Assembly: GCF_020911925.1 (NCBI RefSeq)
Contig: NZ_CP087134.1
Span: forward strand, 2,542,001-2,606,000
Source of the DNA: Flavobacterium cupriresistens
GTDB lineage: Bacteria; Bacteroidota; Bacteroidia; Flavobacteriales; Flavobacteriaceae
DNA length: 64,000 nucleotides
Direction: 5' to 3'
Shown: positions 16,061 to 25,407 of the stretch, one piece after another
Numbering within the stretch: position 1 is the first letter of the stretch
Layout of the letters: each line of letters opens with the position of its first letter
The notes under the pieces: model-generated
Seen by the model: only the letters and a program-made list of their open reading frames with translations
What the model was told of the DNA's origin: nothing
The model's database searches: none
Translations under genes and position numbers: made by a program

Positions 16061-16699
16061 TTAGTTTGCGCTTAAGTATTCAGCAGTACTAAGTCTGTCA
16101 GCACTCATAGCTTCTTTTCCAGCTTCCCAGTTTGCAGGACAAACTTCACCTTTAACTTGAATGTGAGTATAAGCGTCAACCATACGTAAATATTCGTTTA
16201 CGTTACGACCTAATGGCATATCGTTAACACTTTCGTGGAAGATTTTTCCAGTTTCGTCAATTAGGTAAGTAGCTCTGAAAGTTACGTTTGAACCTTCGAT
16301 GATTACTGAATCAGTTTCTTCGCTGTATTCTGTAGCATCGATATCCAAAATACCTAAAATGTTAGATAAGTTACGGTTTGTGTCAGCTAAGATTGGGTAA
16401 GTTACACCTTCGATTCCACCGTTGTTTTTTGGAGTGTTTAACCAAGCGAAGTGTACTTCGTTTGTATCACATGAAGCTCCAATTACGATAGTATTTCTTT
16501 TTTCAAATTCTGGTAAAGCAGCTTGAAAAGCGTGTAATTCAGTTGGACATACAAAAGTGAAATCTTTTGGGTACCAAAACAAAAGTACTTTTTTGTTGTT
16601 GTTTACCGCTTCTTCAAAAATGTTGATTTTTAAATTATCACCCATTTCTGAGATAGCATCTACTGCAATACTTGGGAATTTCTTTCCTACTAAAGACAT
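16061..16699 (-). CDS. 2-Cys peroxiredoxin (AhpC/Prx1 type)
   Basis: A 212-residue peroxiredoxin. The peroxidatic site is YPKDFTFVCPTELHAFQ with C51, and the resolving cysteine is in GEVCPANWEAGKEAM near residue 187. A NTPKNNGGIEGVTYPILADTNRN segment and a C-terminal AEYLSAN tail are typical of Prx1/AhpC proteins of Bacteroidetes. It reduces hydrogen peroxide and organic peroxides. A good promoter lies just upstream (16734-16765). It heads an operon with thioredoxin and a small acidic protein; the thioredoxin is the likely reductant, since no AhpF is seen. Confidence 0.94.
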   Translation of the reverse strand: MSLVGKKFPSIAVDAISEMGDNLKINIFEEAVNNNKKVLLFWYPKDFTFVCPTELHAFQAALPEFEKRNTIVIGASCDTNEVHFAWLNTPKNNGGIEGVTYPILADTNRNLSNILGILDIDATEYSEETDSVIIEGSNVTFRATYLIDETGKIFHESVNDMPLGRNVNEYLRMVDAYTHIQVKGEVCPANWEAGKEAMSADRLSTAEYLSAN

Positions 16700-16733
16700 A
16701 TTTTTCGTTTTAAATTAAAAATTTATTTCGGTG

Positions 16734-16765
16734 CAAAAGTAGGGTATAAGTAAGGGTGTTTGCAA
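16734..16765 (-). promoter_or_regulatory. Flavobacterial-type promoter for the peroxiredoxin operon
   Basis: On the minus strand a -33 TTG (CAA at 16763-16765) is followed after 21 bp by TACTTTTG (CAAAAGTA at 16734-16741). This matches the Bacteroidetes sigma-A pattern TTG-N17-23-TAnnTTTG. It is 35 bp upstream of the start codon. Confidence 0.75.
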
Positions 16766-16834
16766 TAAGATGTAATTATTAATATTTATTAAGTGATAGG
16801 TTTTTGTTATTGTTTGTATTGAATGCTTTGTAAG

Positions 16835-18448
16835 TTATTGAATGTCAATATTTACAGGTAAGGTTCCATTGCAAGCTCCATTTTCAAGAATTTGCAATCC
16901 TGCGATTTTTTGAAATTCTTCAAAATCCTGATACGCCTGAACAAGTCCTGAAGCTTTCGAAAGATTAGGAACTACAGGCAAAACATACGGATTACCGAAA
17001 ACATAAAGAATACATTTTTTGGTTTGAAGCAAATCGGAAAGTAAAACGATTACTTCGTCATTTATTTCGAAATTGTTCATCGGTTTTGCTTTCGGAACAA
17101 ATAAAGAAATAAGTATGGTTTCAAAACCTTCCAGTTCTTTTTTAATCGCAGCGGTATTAGAATCTTCTGAATTTTCAAAAGCAAATTCGGGAGAAGCTAA
17201 TTTTGAATTTATGGTTTTAAAAAAGGCGTTTTCTGTATTTTTATACAAACTCAATTTGGCTAATTGGTTGTTTTTCTTTGCTTCGAAAATCTGTTCCGTA
17301 TTCGAGGTATCGATGATTTTAGTCAGACAATTTGCTGCAATTTTGGTATTCAAAACAGCAGCTTTTTCGAAATCTAATTCACCGTGAGCAAATTCTTTTT
17401 CAGATAAGATTCCAACCTTCTCTTTGCATTTCAAGATTCGGTTATAACTTTCTTCGATGCGTTCCGGACTTGCTTTTTTTAAGATTTCCTGAATTCCTTC
17501 GGGCACATTTTCAGCAAAACACAAAACATCGTTTCCGGCGTTAAAAGCTTCCCATTCCAGTTCGCCTTTTGTTTCATATAGTTTTGAAACACTGTGCATA
17601 TTTAAGGCATCCGAAATGACTAATCCGTCGTAACCCAATCGATCGCGCAAAAGCGTTTCGATAATAGGTTTTGATAAAGTGGCTGAAGTATCTTTTCCTT
17701 CATTTAAACTCGGAACAGCCAGATGTCCAATCATGATGGAGTCGACATTGTTTTCGATTCCTTTGATGAAAGGGTATAATTCGTTTTCCAGTAATTCTTC
17801 TAAACTCTCCTTTAAAACCGGCAATCCTAAGTGTGAATCTACATTAGTATTTCCATGTCCCGGGAAGTGTTTCAGGCAACCTAAAATCCCAACATCTGAC
17901 ATTCCTCTTAAATATTCCAGCGCAAAATGGGCCACTTTTTCTTTGTTTTCACCAAAAGAGCGATAGCCAATAACCGGATTATTCGGATTGTTGTTGATGT
18001 CTGCCAAAGGCGATAAGTTATAATGAATTCCGGCAGCTTTAAGATCTAACCCAATTTGTCTTCCAACTTCATAAACCAAATCTGATTTGTTTTCCGGCAA
18101 AGCACCTAACGTAATTGCGTAGGGGTATTGAGGTGTTTTTTCGATGCGCATGGCCAAACCCCATTCGGCATCAATACTGATTAAAAGCGGAGTAGGAGCA
18201 CATTTTTGATACCGTACAATTAAAGCTTTAATTTTTTCGTAGCTATCGTCGTTAAAAACAACCTTTTTCTTGCTTTCATAATTCGTTGCAGCACTGGCAC
18301 GACTGTGAAAAAAAGTCAGTCCTCCAATGTTGTGTTCTTTTATCAAACGTTCTGTTTCCTGAATGTTTTCTTCAGTATCGTTTATAAAAACGGCAGGAAA
18401 AAAGAATTGTCCCACTTTTTGTTTTAAGGCTTCAGCTGTCATTTTCAT
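16835..18448 (-). CDS. Glycoside hydrolase family 3, NagZ-like beta-N-acetylglucosaminidase
   Basis: I take the ATG at 18448 (MKMTAEALKQKVGQ) because it forms a TAATG stop-start overlap with the upstream GNAT gene; the ATG at 18472 lies inside that gene. The GH3 N-terminal barrel shows the NagZ markers: LISIDAEWGLAMRI, the catalytic loop CLKHFPGHGNTNVDSHLGLP (His acid/base) and the nucleophile Asp in LVISDALNMHSV. A C-terminal region of about 180 residues follows, so at 537 residues it is longer than E. coli NagZ. With no signal peptide it is cytoplasmic, as expected for cleaving GlcNAc from imported GlcNAc-anhydroMurNAc muropeptides. It lies in the cluster with ampG, anmK and murQ. Confidence 0.85.
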   Translation of the reverse strand: MKMTAEALKQKVGQFFFPAVFINDTEENIQETERLIKEHNIGGLTFFHSRASAATNYESKKKVVFNDDSYEKIKALIVRYQKCAPTPLLISIDAEWGLAMRIEKTPQYPYAITLGALPENKSDLVYEVGRQIGLDLKAAGIHYNLSPLADINNNPNNPVIGYRSFGENKEKVAHFALEYLRGMSDVGILGCLKHFPGHGNTNVDSHLGLPVLKESLEELLENELYPFIKGIENNVDSIMIGHLAVPSLNEGKDTSATLSKPIIETLLRDRLGYDGLVISDALNMHSVSKLYETKGELEWEAFNAGNDVLCFAENVPEGIQEILKKASPERIEESYNRILKCKEKVGILSEKEFAHGELDFEKAAVLNTKIAANCLTKIIDTSNTEQIFEAKKNNQLAKLSLYKNTENAFFKTINSKLASPEFAFENSEDSNTAAIKKELEGFETILISLFVPKAKPMNNFEINDEVIVLLSDLLQTKKCILYVFGNPYVLPVVPNLSKASGLVQAYQDFEEFQKIAGLQILENGACNGTLPVNIDIQ

Positions 18449-18900
18449 TAGTATAAAGTCTTTTTCATACAAACACTATTATCCATTTCCTCGTAAGGCG
18501 GATAATTTGGAGTTATTGTATATTTTTGTTTTTGATATAAGGCAATTGCTTCAGGTTGGTTTTTGCCTGTTTCCAGAATGGTGTACTTGTATTGTATTTC
18601 GGCAGCCCAAGTCTCCAATTCTTTTAAAATGATAGAAGCAATACCTTTTTTTCGATGTTCAAAATGCACATACATGCGTTTGATTTCGACGGTATCATTG
18701 GTTTTCTCTCTAAAAGCGCCACAACCAACGGCAATATCATTTTCATAACAAACGATAACATGTTTTATTTTATCGGTTTTATTAAATTGATTGTAAAAAG
18801 CATGGTCTTCTCCATCTCTTATTTTTAAATCCTGATCTAATAAAACGACCAGTTTTAAGAAATCAGCATCATCTGAATTGGTCCTTTTTAAGCTATTCAT
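18448..18900 (-). CDS. GNAT-family N-acetyltransferase
   Basis: A 150-residue single-domain protein. The acetyl-CoA-binding motif A is seen in EIKRMYVHFEHRKKGIASIILKELETWA (pattern R/K-K-x-G-I-A), followed by the motif B strand YKYTILETGKNQPEAIALYQKQKYT. Substrate cannot be read. It sits between the TPR-like gene and the GH3 gene and overlaps the latter by TAATG, so the two are probably translated together. In an amino-sugar cluster an acetylation role is tempting, but GNAT genes are scattered everywhere and the link is only positional. Confidence 0.88.
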   Translation of the reverse strand: MNSLKRTNSDDADFLKLVVLLDQDLKIRDGEDHAFYNQFNKTDKIKHVIVCYENDIAVGCGAFREKTNDTVEIKRMYVHFEHRKKGIASIILKELETWAAEIQYKYTILETGKNQPEAIALYQKQKYTITPNYPPYEEMDNSVCMKKTLY

Positions 18901-18925
18901 GATATAAGTACTGTGAAATTTATTC

Positions 18926-19267
18926 TTACTTTAGCTTGCTTTTCTTTTGTTTGGCAAGCTGCGTTTTGGTATGTACTGCTTTTTCTAATCGGTTTTTAAA
19001 TCGAAAGAGTTTTGGCAAACCTTCTAATCGGTCTTCGATGGTGATTTCTTCAAAAACAATAATTGCTTTTTCTAAAATCCGAATTTCGTTTTCAATGTCA
19101 TTTTGGTTTTTGTAGATCGTGGCCAATCGATCGTAAGGATGATTTCCTTTAAAGCCTTCCGCAACATTTTCTTCGTATAACTCAACTGCTTTTTCAAGAT
19201 TTCCTGTTTTCTCGAACTCAGCTCCTTTTAGGTTGCGTTCGGACTGCAAATTCGCATTGGTTTCCAT
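18926..19267 (-). CDS. TPR-like helical protein
   Basis: I prefer the start at 19267 (METNANLQSERNL), leaving a 22-bp gap after the AmpG-like gene; an ATG at 19315 would overlap that gene. The protein has about 113 residues and is helical, with one clear TPR-like pair: AEFEKTGNLEKAVELYEENVAEG, then NHPYDRLATIYKNQNDIENEIRILEKAI. The C-terminus is very basic (KTQLAKQKKSKLK). No enzymatic motif is visible. Function is unknown. It is probably cotranscribed with ampG upstream and with the GNAT and GH3 genes downstream. Confidence 0.7.
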   Translation of the reverse strand: METNANLQSERNLKGAEFEKTGNLEKAVELYEENVAEGFKGNHPYDRLATIYKNQNDIENEIRILEKAIIVFEEITIEDRLEGLPKLFRFKNRLEKAVHTKTQLAKQKKSKLK

Positions 19268-19289
19268 AGGTAAGATGTTTGATTTGGGA

Positions 19290-20612
19290 TTAAACTTCTT
19301 CAGCTTTTTTCCCAAAGTCTTTCGGGAAAATTAAAAAACGTGATAAAATAAGACCTGGAATAGTGGCAATAAAAACCCAAATAAAGAAGTTTTGATAGCC
19401 TAAAAATTGTTGTATATAACCGCTCAGCATTCCCGGAAGCATCATTCCTAATGCCATAAAACCGGTTGCAATTGCATAATGTGAAGTTTTAGATTCGCCC
19501 TCGGCAACATGAATTAGATACATCATGAAACCGGTGAAACCAAAGCCGTAACCAAATTGTTCCAATACAACTGTAATGCAAGTATAGAGATTTAGAGGGG
19601 AGTTTATTTCAAAAAAGTAGGCGTTTATATGCAGGTGAAAAAGTTCTTCGGGTTGAAAATGAGCTAATCCAATAAAACCAAGTATCGGTAAATGCATGGC
19701 CAGAAACATCGGAAGCATCCATTTGGTGAGGCCGTGTTTAGAAATGGCAATTCCACCTAAAATCCCACCTATTGTTAAAGCAAGAATTCCTAATGTTCCA
19801 TAAATAATTCCAACAGATTCGGTATTCAAGGCCATTCCGCCTAATTTTTTTTCATCTAATAAAAAAGGACTTAACATTTTAAGGAGTTGTGACTCGCCTA
19901 AACGAAATACGAGAATAAAGGTCAATACCAGTCCGATTTGTTTTTTCTTAAAGAAACTGGCAAATACAGAACCGAAGCTTTTTTCGTGTGCTTCTTTAGC
20001 TGTTCCTACGGTATTTACTTCACTATTTGGTGTAAAAATAAAATTGTATGCTGTAATAAAAGCCATTAGTAAACCTACTGCAATCATGGTATACGACCAT
20101 GCTTTCGTATTGTCTCCGTATTTATTTTCCAGATGTCCCGCAAATAATACGATTAAACCGTTTCCGGCCAGCATAGAGAGTCTGTAAAAAGTACTTCTGA
20201 TCCCGAGGAAAAATGACTGTTGTTCTTTTGGTAGCACCAACAAATAGAATCCATCGCTGGCTACATCATTCGAAGCGGAAGCAAAAGCTGCAACCCAGAA
20301 AATAGCCAAACTCATCAGAAAGAAGTGATTTAACGGAATGATAAAACCAACCAATAAAAAGGCAAGTGAAATTACAAATTGCATGGCTAAAAACCATTTT
20401 CGTTTTGTTCCGTGCAGGTCTATAAAAGGGCTCCATAAAGGTTTGATTACCCATGGCAGGTATAATAAACTGGTATAAAGACCAATATCTTCATTGCTGA
20501 TCCCTAAGTTTTTGTACATCAGTACCGAAACAGAGATAATTACAGCGTAAGGCAAGCCGGACGCAAAATTAAGAAGTGGAATCCAAAACCAGGGTTTATT
20601 ATCTGTTTTCAT
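19290..20612 (-). CDS. ampG: MFS permease, AmpG-like muropeptide transporter
   Basis: A 440-residue protein with about twelve membrane helices. The N-terminus WFWIPLLNFASGLPYAVIIS and the loop LYLPWVIKPLWSPFIDL match the AmpG subfamily of the major facilitator superfamily (pattern GLP-x8-V and W-x-KP-x-W-P-D). AmpG proteins carry GlcNAc-anhydroMurNAc (peptides) into the cytoplasm for cell-wall recycling. The start overlaps the end of the upstream GHL10 gene by 14 bp, indicating an operon. Neighbouring NagZ-like, AnmK and MurQ enzymes are the cytoplasmic steps that follow such import. Other solutes are possible within this subfamily. Confidence 0.85.
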   Translation of the reverse strand: MKTDNKPWFWIPLLNFASGLPYAVIISVSVLMYKNLGISNEDIGLYTSLLYLPWVIKPLWSPFIDLHGTKRKWFLAMQFVISLAFLLVGFIIPLNHFFLMSLAIFWVAAFASASNDVASDGFYLLVLPKEQQSFFLGIRSTFYRLSMLAGNGLIVLFAGHLENKYGDNTKAWSYTMIAVGLLMAFITAYNFIFTPNSEVNTVGTAKEAHEKSFGSVFASFFKKKQIGLVLTFILVFRLGESQLLKMLSPFLLDEKKLGGMALNTESVGIIYGTLGILALTIGGILGGIAISKHGLTKWMLPMFLAMHLPILGFIGLAHFQPEELFHLHINAYFFEINSPLNLYTCITVVLEQFGYGFGFTGFMMYLIHVAEGESKTSHYAIATGFMALGMMLPGMLSGYIQQFLGYQNFFIWVFIATIPGLILSRFLIFPKDFGKKAEEV

Positions 20613-22170
20613 TTGGTTGAGCTGGGGAATAGATTTTAAATGTCTTTTTTAAGTCGATTGTGGTTGGGGTACTTTCGTTTGCAAAATAATCAATAAATGT
20701 CACAGCACAAGCTTTATACTGATTCATTTTTTGAGCCAGTACAGAGAATGTAATTTGATTATCAATTTCATGAACCGTTATTTTATCCACAATTTGAGTG
20801 GCATCATTCGTATTGATTTTCGAAATATGATCGGCTCCGTAAAGCACCATATAACGGACTTTTGTATTGAGTGGCGATTTGATAGAAAACGTATAAAAAG
20901 AGCTGTCTTTTACAAATTCAGTCACAACCGGAATATCGATTACAATTCGTTTTAAATTCGGAACAGCCGGTGGAAGTGCCGGATATTTGTATTGGTTTTC
21001 TTCTAATAGACGTACGATGTCAAAGTTTTTACTAGTGAAGCATTTGGCGCTGAAATAGGCACTTCCGGTTACGTTTTTGTAGCTTCTGGCAAAATTAATC
21101 TGAGTTGGAATTTCATTGGCAAAATTCCAGCTTTTATCAGCATCACCTCTGATTTTATAAGAAGCGTGACCAATATAAATCGCTGTATTGTTAGAATTTT
21201 CAGACCACCATTTTACTAATTTTGAGTAAGAAGCTCTCGAGTTATTCATACTCCAATACAATTGCGGCATGATGTAATCGATCCATTTTTGATCCATCCA
21301 TAAAACAGGATCAGCGTACAAATCATCATAATTAGAGGTCGATTGTGTATCGGAACCTTTTGGATCTTGAGATTTGTTTCGCCAAACCCCAAACGGACTA
21401 ATTCCGAATTGAACCCACGGTTTACTTTCTTTAATTGTAGTAGAAATGGTGTGCACAAAATTGCTCACATTGGCACGACGCCAATCGCTAAGACTTAAAC
21501 CTGCGCCATATTTTTTGTACGATGCGGCATCGTTAAATGTTTTTCCGGGAACGGTATACGGGTAGAAATAATCATCAAAATGAATGGCATCAATATCATA
21601 TTTATCAACCACTTCTTTCACGACTTTAGTCAAATGGGACTGCACTTCAGGCAGCGCAGGGTCATAATAGATTTTTCCTGCGTATTCAATCATCCATTCC
21701 GGGTGTTTGAACACGTCGTGTGTCGGACTTAAAAGTTTTTTGTTTAAGTCGAAAGTAGCACGATAGGGATTCAGCCAGGCATGAAATTCAAAACCTCTCT
21801 TATGCGCCTCTTCAATCATCCAGGCCAAAGTATCGTAATACGGGCTTGGTGTAACACCTTCTTTACCTGTTAAAAAACGCGACCAAGGAGCCAGTTCAGA
21901 AGGATAAAAAGCATCACCAACGCTTCTGATTTGTACGATTACGGCATTGAAATTTAGTTTTTTATAAGTGTCTAAAATTTCAAGATAATCTGCTTTTTCT
22001 TTCTCAACATTGTCCGTATTTGTTTTCGGCCAGTCAATGTTTACCACGGTTGCAATCCAGACTCCTCTAAATTCGTTTTTGGGGTGCATTGTTTTTTCTT
22101 GAGAATTCATCGTTCCTCCAAAGAACAATAAAAACAAAATAGAGTATATGAAGTGCTGGTTTTTATGCAT
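20599..22170 (-). CDS. GHL10-type glycoside hydrolase (DUF187/YngK family), copy 1
   Basis: A 523-residue exported protein with a signal peptide (FIYSILFLLFFGGTMNSQ). The catalytic barrel contains EFRGVWIATVVNIDWP, AVIVQIRSVGDAFYPSELAPWS, YDIDAIHFDDYFYPY and PWVQFGISPFGVWRN, the landmarks of GHL10 (FenI/YngK-like) hydrolases; the Asp pair in HFDDYFYP is the likely catalytic region. The C-terminal 110 residues form a beta-sandwich-like domain. The family is linked to glycan cleavage in the envelope, and here its place in a peptidoglycan-recycling cluster suggests activity on wall fragments (inference). It is a close tandem paralogue of the next gene. Confidence 0.88.
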   Translation of the reverse strand: MHKNQHFIYSILFLLFFGGTMNSQEKTMHPKNEFRGVWIATVVNIDWPKTNTDNVEKEKADYLEILDTYKKLNFNAVIVQIRSVGDAFYPSELAPWSRFLTGKEGVTPSPYYDTLAWMIEEAHKRGFEFHAWLNPYRATFDLNKKLLSPTHDVFKHPEWMIEYAGKIYYDPALPEVQSHLTKVVKEVVDKYDIDAIHFDDYFYPYTVPGKTFNDAASYKKYGAGLSLSDWRRANVSNFVHTISTTIKESKPWVQFGISPFGVWRNKSQDPKGSDTQSTSNYDDLYADPVLWMDQKWIDYIMPQLYWSMNNSRASYSKLVKWWSENSNNTAIYIGHASYKIRGDADKSWNFANEIPTQINFARSYKNVTGSAYFSAKCFTSKNFDIVRLLEENQYKYPALPPAVPNLKRIVIDIPVVTEFVKDSSFYTFSIKSPLNTKVRYMVLYGADHISKINTNDATQIVDKITVHEIDNQITFSVLAQKMNQYKACAVTFIDYFANESTPTTIDLKKTFKIYSPAQPNENR

Positions 22171-22372
22171 TTTAATCTTTTTTAAACAGGTACCAAAAAT
22201 AGTTTTTTTAGGTGAGTATAAGAAATTATAATTAGAGGATATTTATCGGGTGTTTTTTGTTGTTTTTTATACTTTTAATATTCTTTTGCACTTGTCAAAA
22301 ACATACAAAATTCAAAATCAAGAATTGAAAGCTGCTTTTATTTGACGGAACAATGGAATGAATCTTTAGTTT

Positions 22373-23902
22373 CTATTTTAAGTTAATCACAGTCGGAGCA
22401 CTCTCGTTTGCTGCATAATCGATAAACGTCACAGCACAAGCTTTATACGGTTTCATTTTTTGGGCAGGTATCGAAAATGTGATTTCGTTATTAATGGCAT
22501 GAACCGCTATTTTGTCAATAATTTGGGTGGCATCATTAGTATTGATTTTTGAAAGGTGTTTGGCTCCGTAAACTACCATATAACGGACTTTAGTATCCAA
22601 CGGCGATTGAATTGAAAACGTATAAGCAGCGCTGTTTTTTGCAAATTTATTTACAGTCGGAACAACGGTGATATTTCTTTTTAAATTCGGAACAGCAACC
22701 GGAAGCGCAGGATATTTGTATTGGTTTTCTTCTAAAAGACGTGCGACATCGTAGTTTTTACCGTTGAATGATTTTGCGCTGAAATAGGCACTGCCATTAA
22801 TATTTTTGAATTCTCTTAAAAAATCAATCTGAGTTGGGATTTCAGTAGCAATATCCCAGCTTTTATCAGCATCGGCTTTAATTTTATAAGCCGCATGACC
22901 AATGTAAATAGGGGTATTGTTTGAATTTTCTGCCCACCATTGCACTAGTTTCGAATAAGAAGCTCTCGGATTGTCCATACTCCAATACAATTGAGGCGCG
23001 ATATAATCGATCCAATTTTGGTTCATCCATAAAGCAGGATCAGCATATAAATCATCGTAATTGGTTGAAGTCGTTTGCGTATCAGAACCTTTAGGATCGA
23101 CTGACTTATTGCGCCAAACCCCAAAAGGACTAATGCCGAATTGTACCCAAGGTTTACTCGCTTTTATGGTGGTGGAAATCGTGTGTATAAAATCGCTCAC
23201 ATTCTTGCGACGCCAATCATCTAAAGTCAAGCCCGATCCATATTTGTTAAAAGAATCGGTATCGTTGAAAACTTTTCCGGGAACGGCGTAAGGGTAGAAA
23301 TAATCATCAAAATGAATGGCATCAATATCATAGGTATCGACCACTTCTTTTACGATTTTGGTTAATTGCTCCTGAACTTCCGGTAATGCTGGATTGTAGT
23401 AGATTTTATCGCCGTATTCAATCATCCATTCGGGATGTTGGAAAACGTCATGAGCGGGACTCAAAATTTCTTTGTTTAAGTCGAAAGTAGCACGATAGGG
23501 ATTCATCCAGGCATGAAATTCAAAACCTTTGTTATGCGCTTCTTCAATCATCCAGGCCAATGCATCATAATACGGGTCTGGGGGAACACCTTCTTTACCG
23601 GTTAAAAAACGTGACCAAGGAGCCAGTGCGGTCGGATATAAAGCATCACCAACACTTCTGATTTGTACAATTACAGCATTAAAATTTAGTTTTTTATACG
23701 TCTCTAAAAGTTCAAGATAATCGGCTTTTTCTTTTTCAACATTGTCGGTGTTGGTTTTGGGCCAGTCAATGTTTACAACGGTTGCGATCCAAACACCTCT
23801 AAATTCGTTTTTAGGGTGGCTTGTTTTTTCTTGTGAATTCATTGTTCCTGCGAACAACAACAAAGAGAAAATTGAAAATAGAAGGTGCTGTTTCTTATTC
23901 AT
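22373..23902 (-). CDS. GHL10-type glycoside hydrolase (DUF187/YngK family), copy 2
   Basis: A 509-residue paralogue of the 20599-22170 gene, identical over long stretches of the N-terminus (EFRGVWIATVVNIDWPKTN) and aligned throughout with few gaps. It keeps the same signal peptide type, the IDAIHFDDYFYPY motif and the GISPFGVWRN motif. It ends about 14 residues earlier, right after TVINLK. The 202-bp gap between the copies contains no gene. A tandem duplicate with retained catalytic motifs suggests divergence in substrate or dosage. It is exported, probably to the periplasm or outer surface; no lipobox Cys is seen. Confidence 0.88.
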   Translation of the reverse strand: MNKKQHLLFSIFSLLLFAGTMNSQEKTSHPKNEFRGVWIATVVNIDWPKTNTDNVEKEKADYLELLETYKKLNFNAVIVQIRSVGDALYPTALAPWSRFLTGKEGVPPDPYYDALAWMIEEAHNKGFEFHAWMNPYRATFDLNKEILSPAHDVFQHPEWMIEYGDKIYYNPALPEVQEQLTKIVKEVVDTYDIDAIHFDDYFYPYAVPGKVFNDTDSFNKYGSGLTLDDWRRKNVSDFIHTISTTIKASKPWVQFGISPFGVWRNKSVDPKGSDTQTTSTNYDDLYADPALWMNQNWIDYIAPQLYWSMDNPRASYSKLVQWWAENSNNTPIYIGHAAYKIKADADKSWDIATEIPTQIDFLREFKNINGSAYFSAKSFNGKNYDVARLLEENQYKYPALPVAVPNLKRNITVVPTVNKFAKNSAAYTFSIQSPLDTKVRYMVVYGAKHLSKINTNDATQIIDKIAVHAINNEITFSIPAQKMKPYKACAVTFIDYAANESAPTVINLK

Positions 23903-23971
23903 TTTACTGTTTTTAGGGAGCTACATTAAACTATAGTATTACGGTATTAAAAGTATAATTTTCATTTAGTA

Positions 23972-25240
23972 TTATACTTTTAATATTCTTTTGTTTTGAT
24001 AAAAAAGATATAAAATACCGTGCCAGATTAGAACATATATCAAAGCTCCGGCGAGAGATGCCATCATAGGATTGGAAAAGAACGGTGCAATCCAAAATTC
24101 GTATAAGTAACGTTGAAGATTAATTGTTTCACCTACAAGTTCAGGATTTGGAAATTGAATCATAGCCAAGGAGCGCGGAATAATACCTGATGCAAAAAAC
24201 ACCAGCATTGGATTAACGCCCCACATCAGGAAAGGTTTAGTTCCTTTTTGTATTTTTTTGATGTCAATAATGTAGTATAAAATCGTGAGGAACAAAGTAG
24301 CGAGACCCGCAGTAAATAAAACATAAGAACTGGTCCATAACGATTTGTTAAGCGGAAAAACAAGAGACCAGAGTAATCCTGAAACGATTAAAAGGAAACT
24401 GATAAGGCCCATTTTTTTAGCTTTTTCATTTTGAGACACTGAACTGCCGAGAGTTTGCCCAATTACAACACCCAATAAACCGGTAGCTATGGCGGGAAGT
24501 GTACTTAAAACTCCTTCAGGATCCCAGGTTTTAGTAGCGATGTACATGTGATTTTCGAGAAAAAGAGTATCAATCCAAGTTGCTAAATTGGTTCCAGCGT
24601 TCAGATTGGGATGACCCATTCCGGGTATGGGAACGAGTGTCATAAGTGCCCAGTATCCTAAAAGAAGTGCAGCAATAATACTAAACTGCGTTCTCGTTGA
24701 AGTTTTCAAATAGAGTATTGTAGCAAAAAAATATACAATTCCGATACGTTGTAATACCCCCGGAAGTCTTACTTGAGCAAAAGAAGTTATACCACTATAA
24801 GCTAAAATCAGAAAGGTGCTAAAAAGAACCAAAGCGAGAATCAGTTTTACTTTTGGTGAGAAATTGCCCATTAAAGCATAACCCACGGCAAAAGTCAGCA
24901 CTAGTCGGATTACTAACAACGAAATTCCGGTAAGTCCCAAGAATTCGATACTATTGAAAAAATTTAAAAACAATCCCAAACAAATGATTCGTAAGGAACG
25001 GGTCAGGATTTTTTCGAACATTTCTCCATCGAATTTCTTGGTCGGAATCGCTAACGGAATCGCTGCTCCCATTATAAAAACAAAAAAAGGAAAGACGAGA
25101 TCAGTCGGTGTACAACCGTTCCATTCGGCGTGCAATAATGGCGGGAAAACAGTAGACCAGCTCCCCGGATTATTGACAATGGTCATCATTAATACGGTGA
25201 GGCCTCTTAATACATCAATCGAAATTAGGCGTTCTTTCAT
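23972..25240 (-). CDS. NagX-like/DUF5009 polytopic membrane protein (heparan-glucosaminide acetyltransferase-like)
   Basis: A 422-residue protein with about ten to eleven membrane helices. The start MKERLISIDVLRGLTVLMMTIVNNP and the segment HAEWNGCTPTDLVFPFFVFIMGAAIPLA match the COG4299/DUF5009 family related to the lysosomal heparan-alpha-glucosaminide N-acetyltransferase. The His-Ala-x-W-x-G motif is the conserved region. In Bacteroidetes and Proteobacteria such genes (nagX) accompany GlcNAc or MurNAc use; the exact reaction (transmembrane acetylation or transport of amino sugars) is not settled. It lies between anmK and the GHL10 pair on the same strand, which fits an amino-sugar role. Confidence 0.82.
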   Translation of the reverse strand: MKERLISIDVLRGLTVLMMTIVNNPGSWSTVFPPLLHAEWNGCTPTDLVFPFFVFIMGAAIPLAIPTKKFDGEMFEKILTRSLRIICLGLFLNFFNSIEFLGLTGISLLVIRLVLTFAVGYALMGNFSPKVKLILALVLFSTFLILAYSGITSFAQVRLPGVLQRIGIVYFFATILYLKTSTRTQFSIIAALLLGYWALMTLVPIPGMGHPNLNAGTNLATWIDTLFLENHMYIATKTWDPEGVLSTLPAIATGLLGVVIGQTLGSSVSQNEKAKKMGLISFLLIVSGLLWSLVFPLNKSLWTSSYVLFTAGLATLFLTILYYIIDIKKIQKGTKPFLMWGVNPMLVFFASGIIPRSLAMIQFPNPELVGETINLQRYLYEFWIAPFFSNPMMASLAGALIYVLIWHGILYLFYQNKRILKV

Positions 25241-25288
25241 TAGAATATTTTTTTACTGCTTATTGTTGTTAACTCACTGGCTGTGATT

Positions 25289-25360
25289 TTTTTTTAACAC
25301 ATAGATTCATAGTTTGCATAGCTTTAAAAAAAATCTATGTCTCTATGTGTTAAAAAAATT
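25289..25360. repeat. Inverted repeat between nagX-like gene and anmK
   Basis: A T-run followed by AACACATAGA (from 25296) is mirrored by TCTATGTGTTAAAAAAATT near 25340-25360. Other CATAG words lie between. The 167-bp gap has no gene. The hairpin could terminate transcripts or be a copy of a common flavobacterial interspersed repeat. Confidence 0.6.
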
Positions 25361-25407
25361 ATACGCAATAGCGAATCCGCGTCAAAAATCGCTACAACAC
25401 TAACCCT

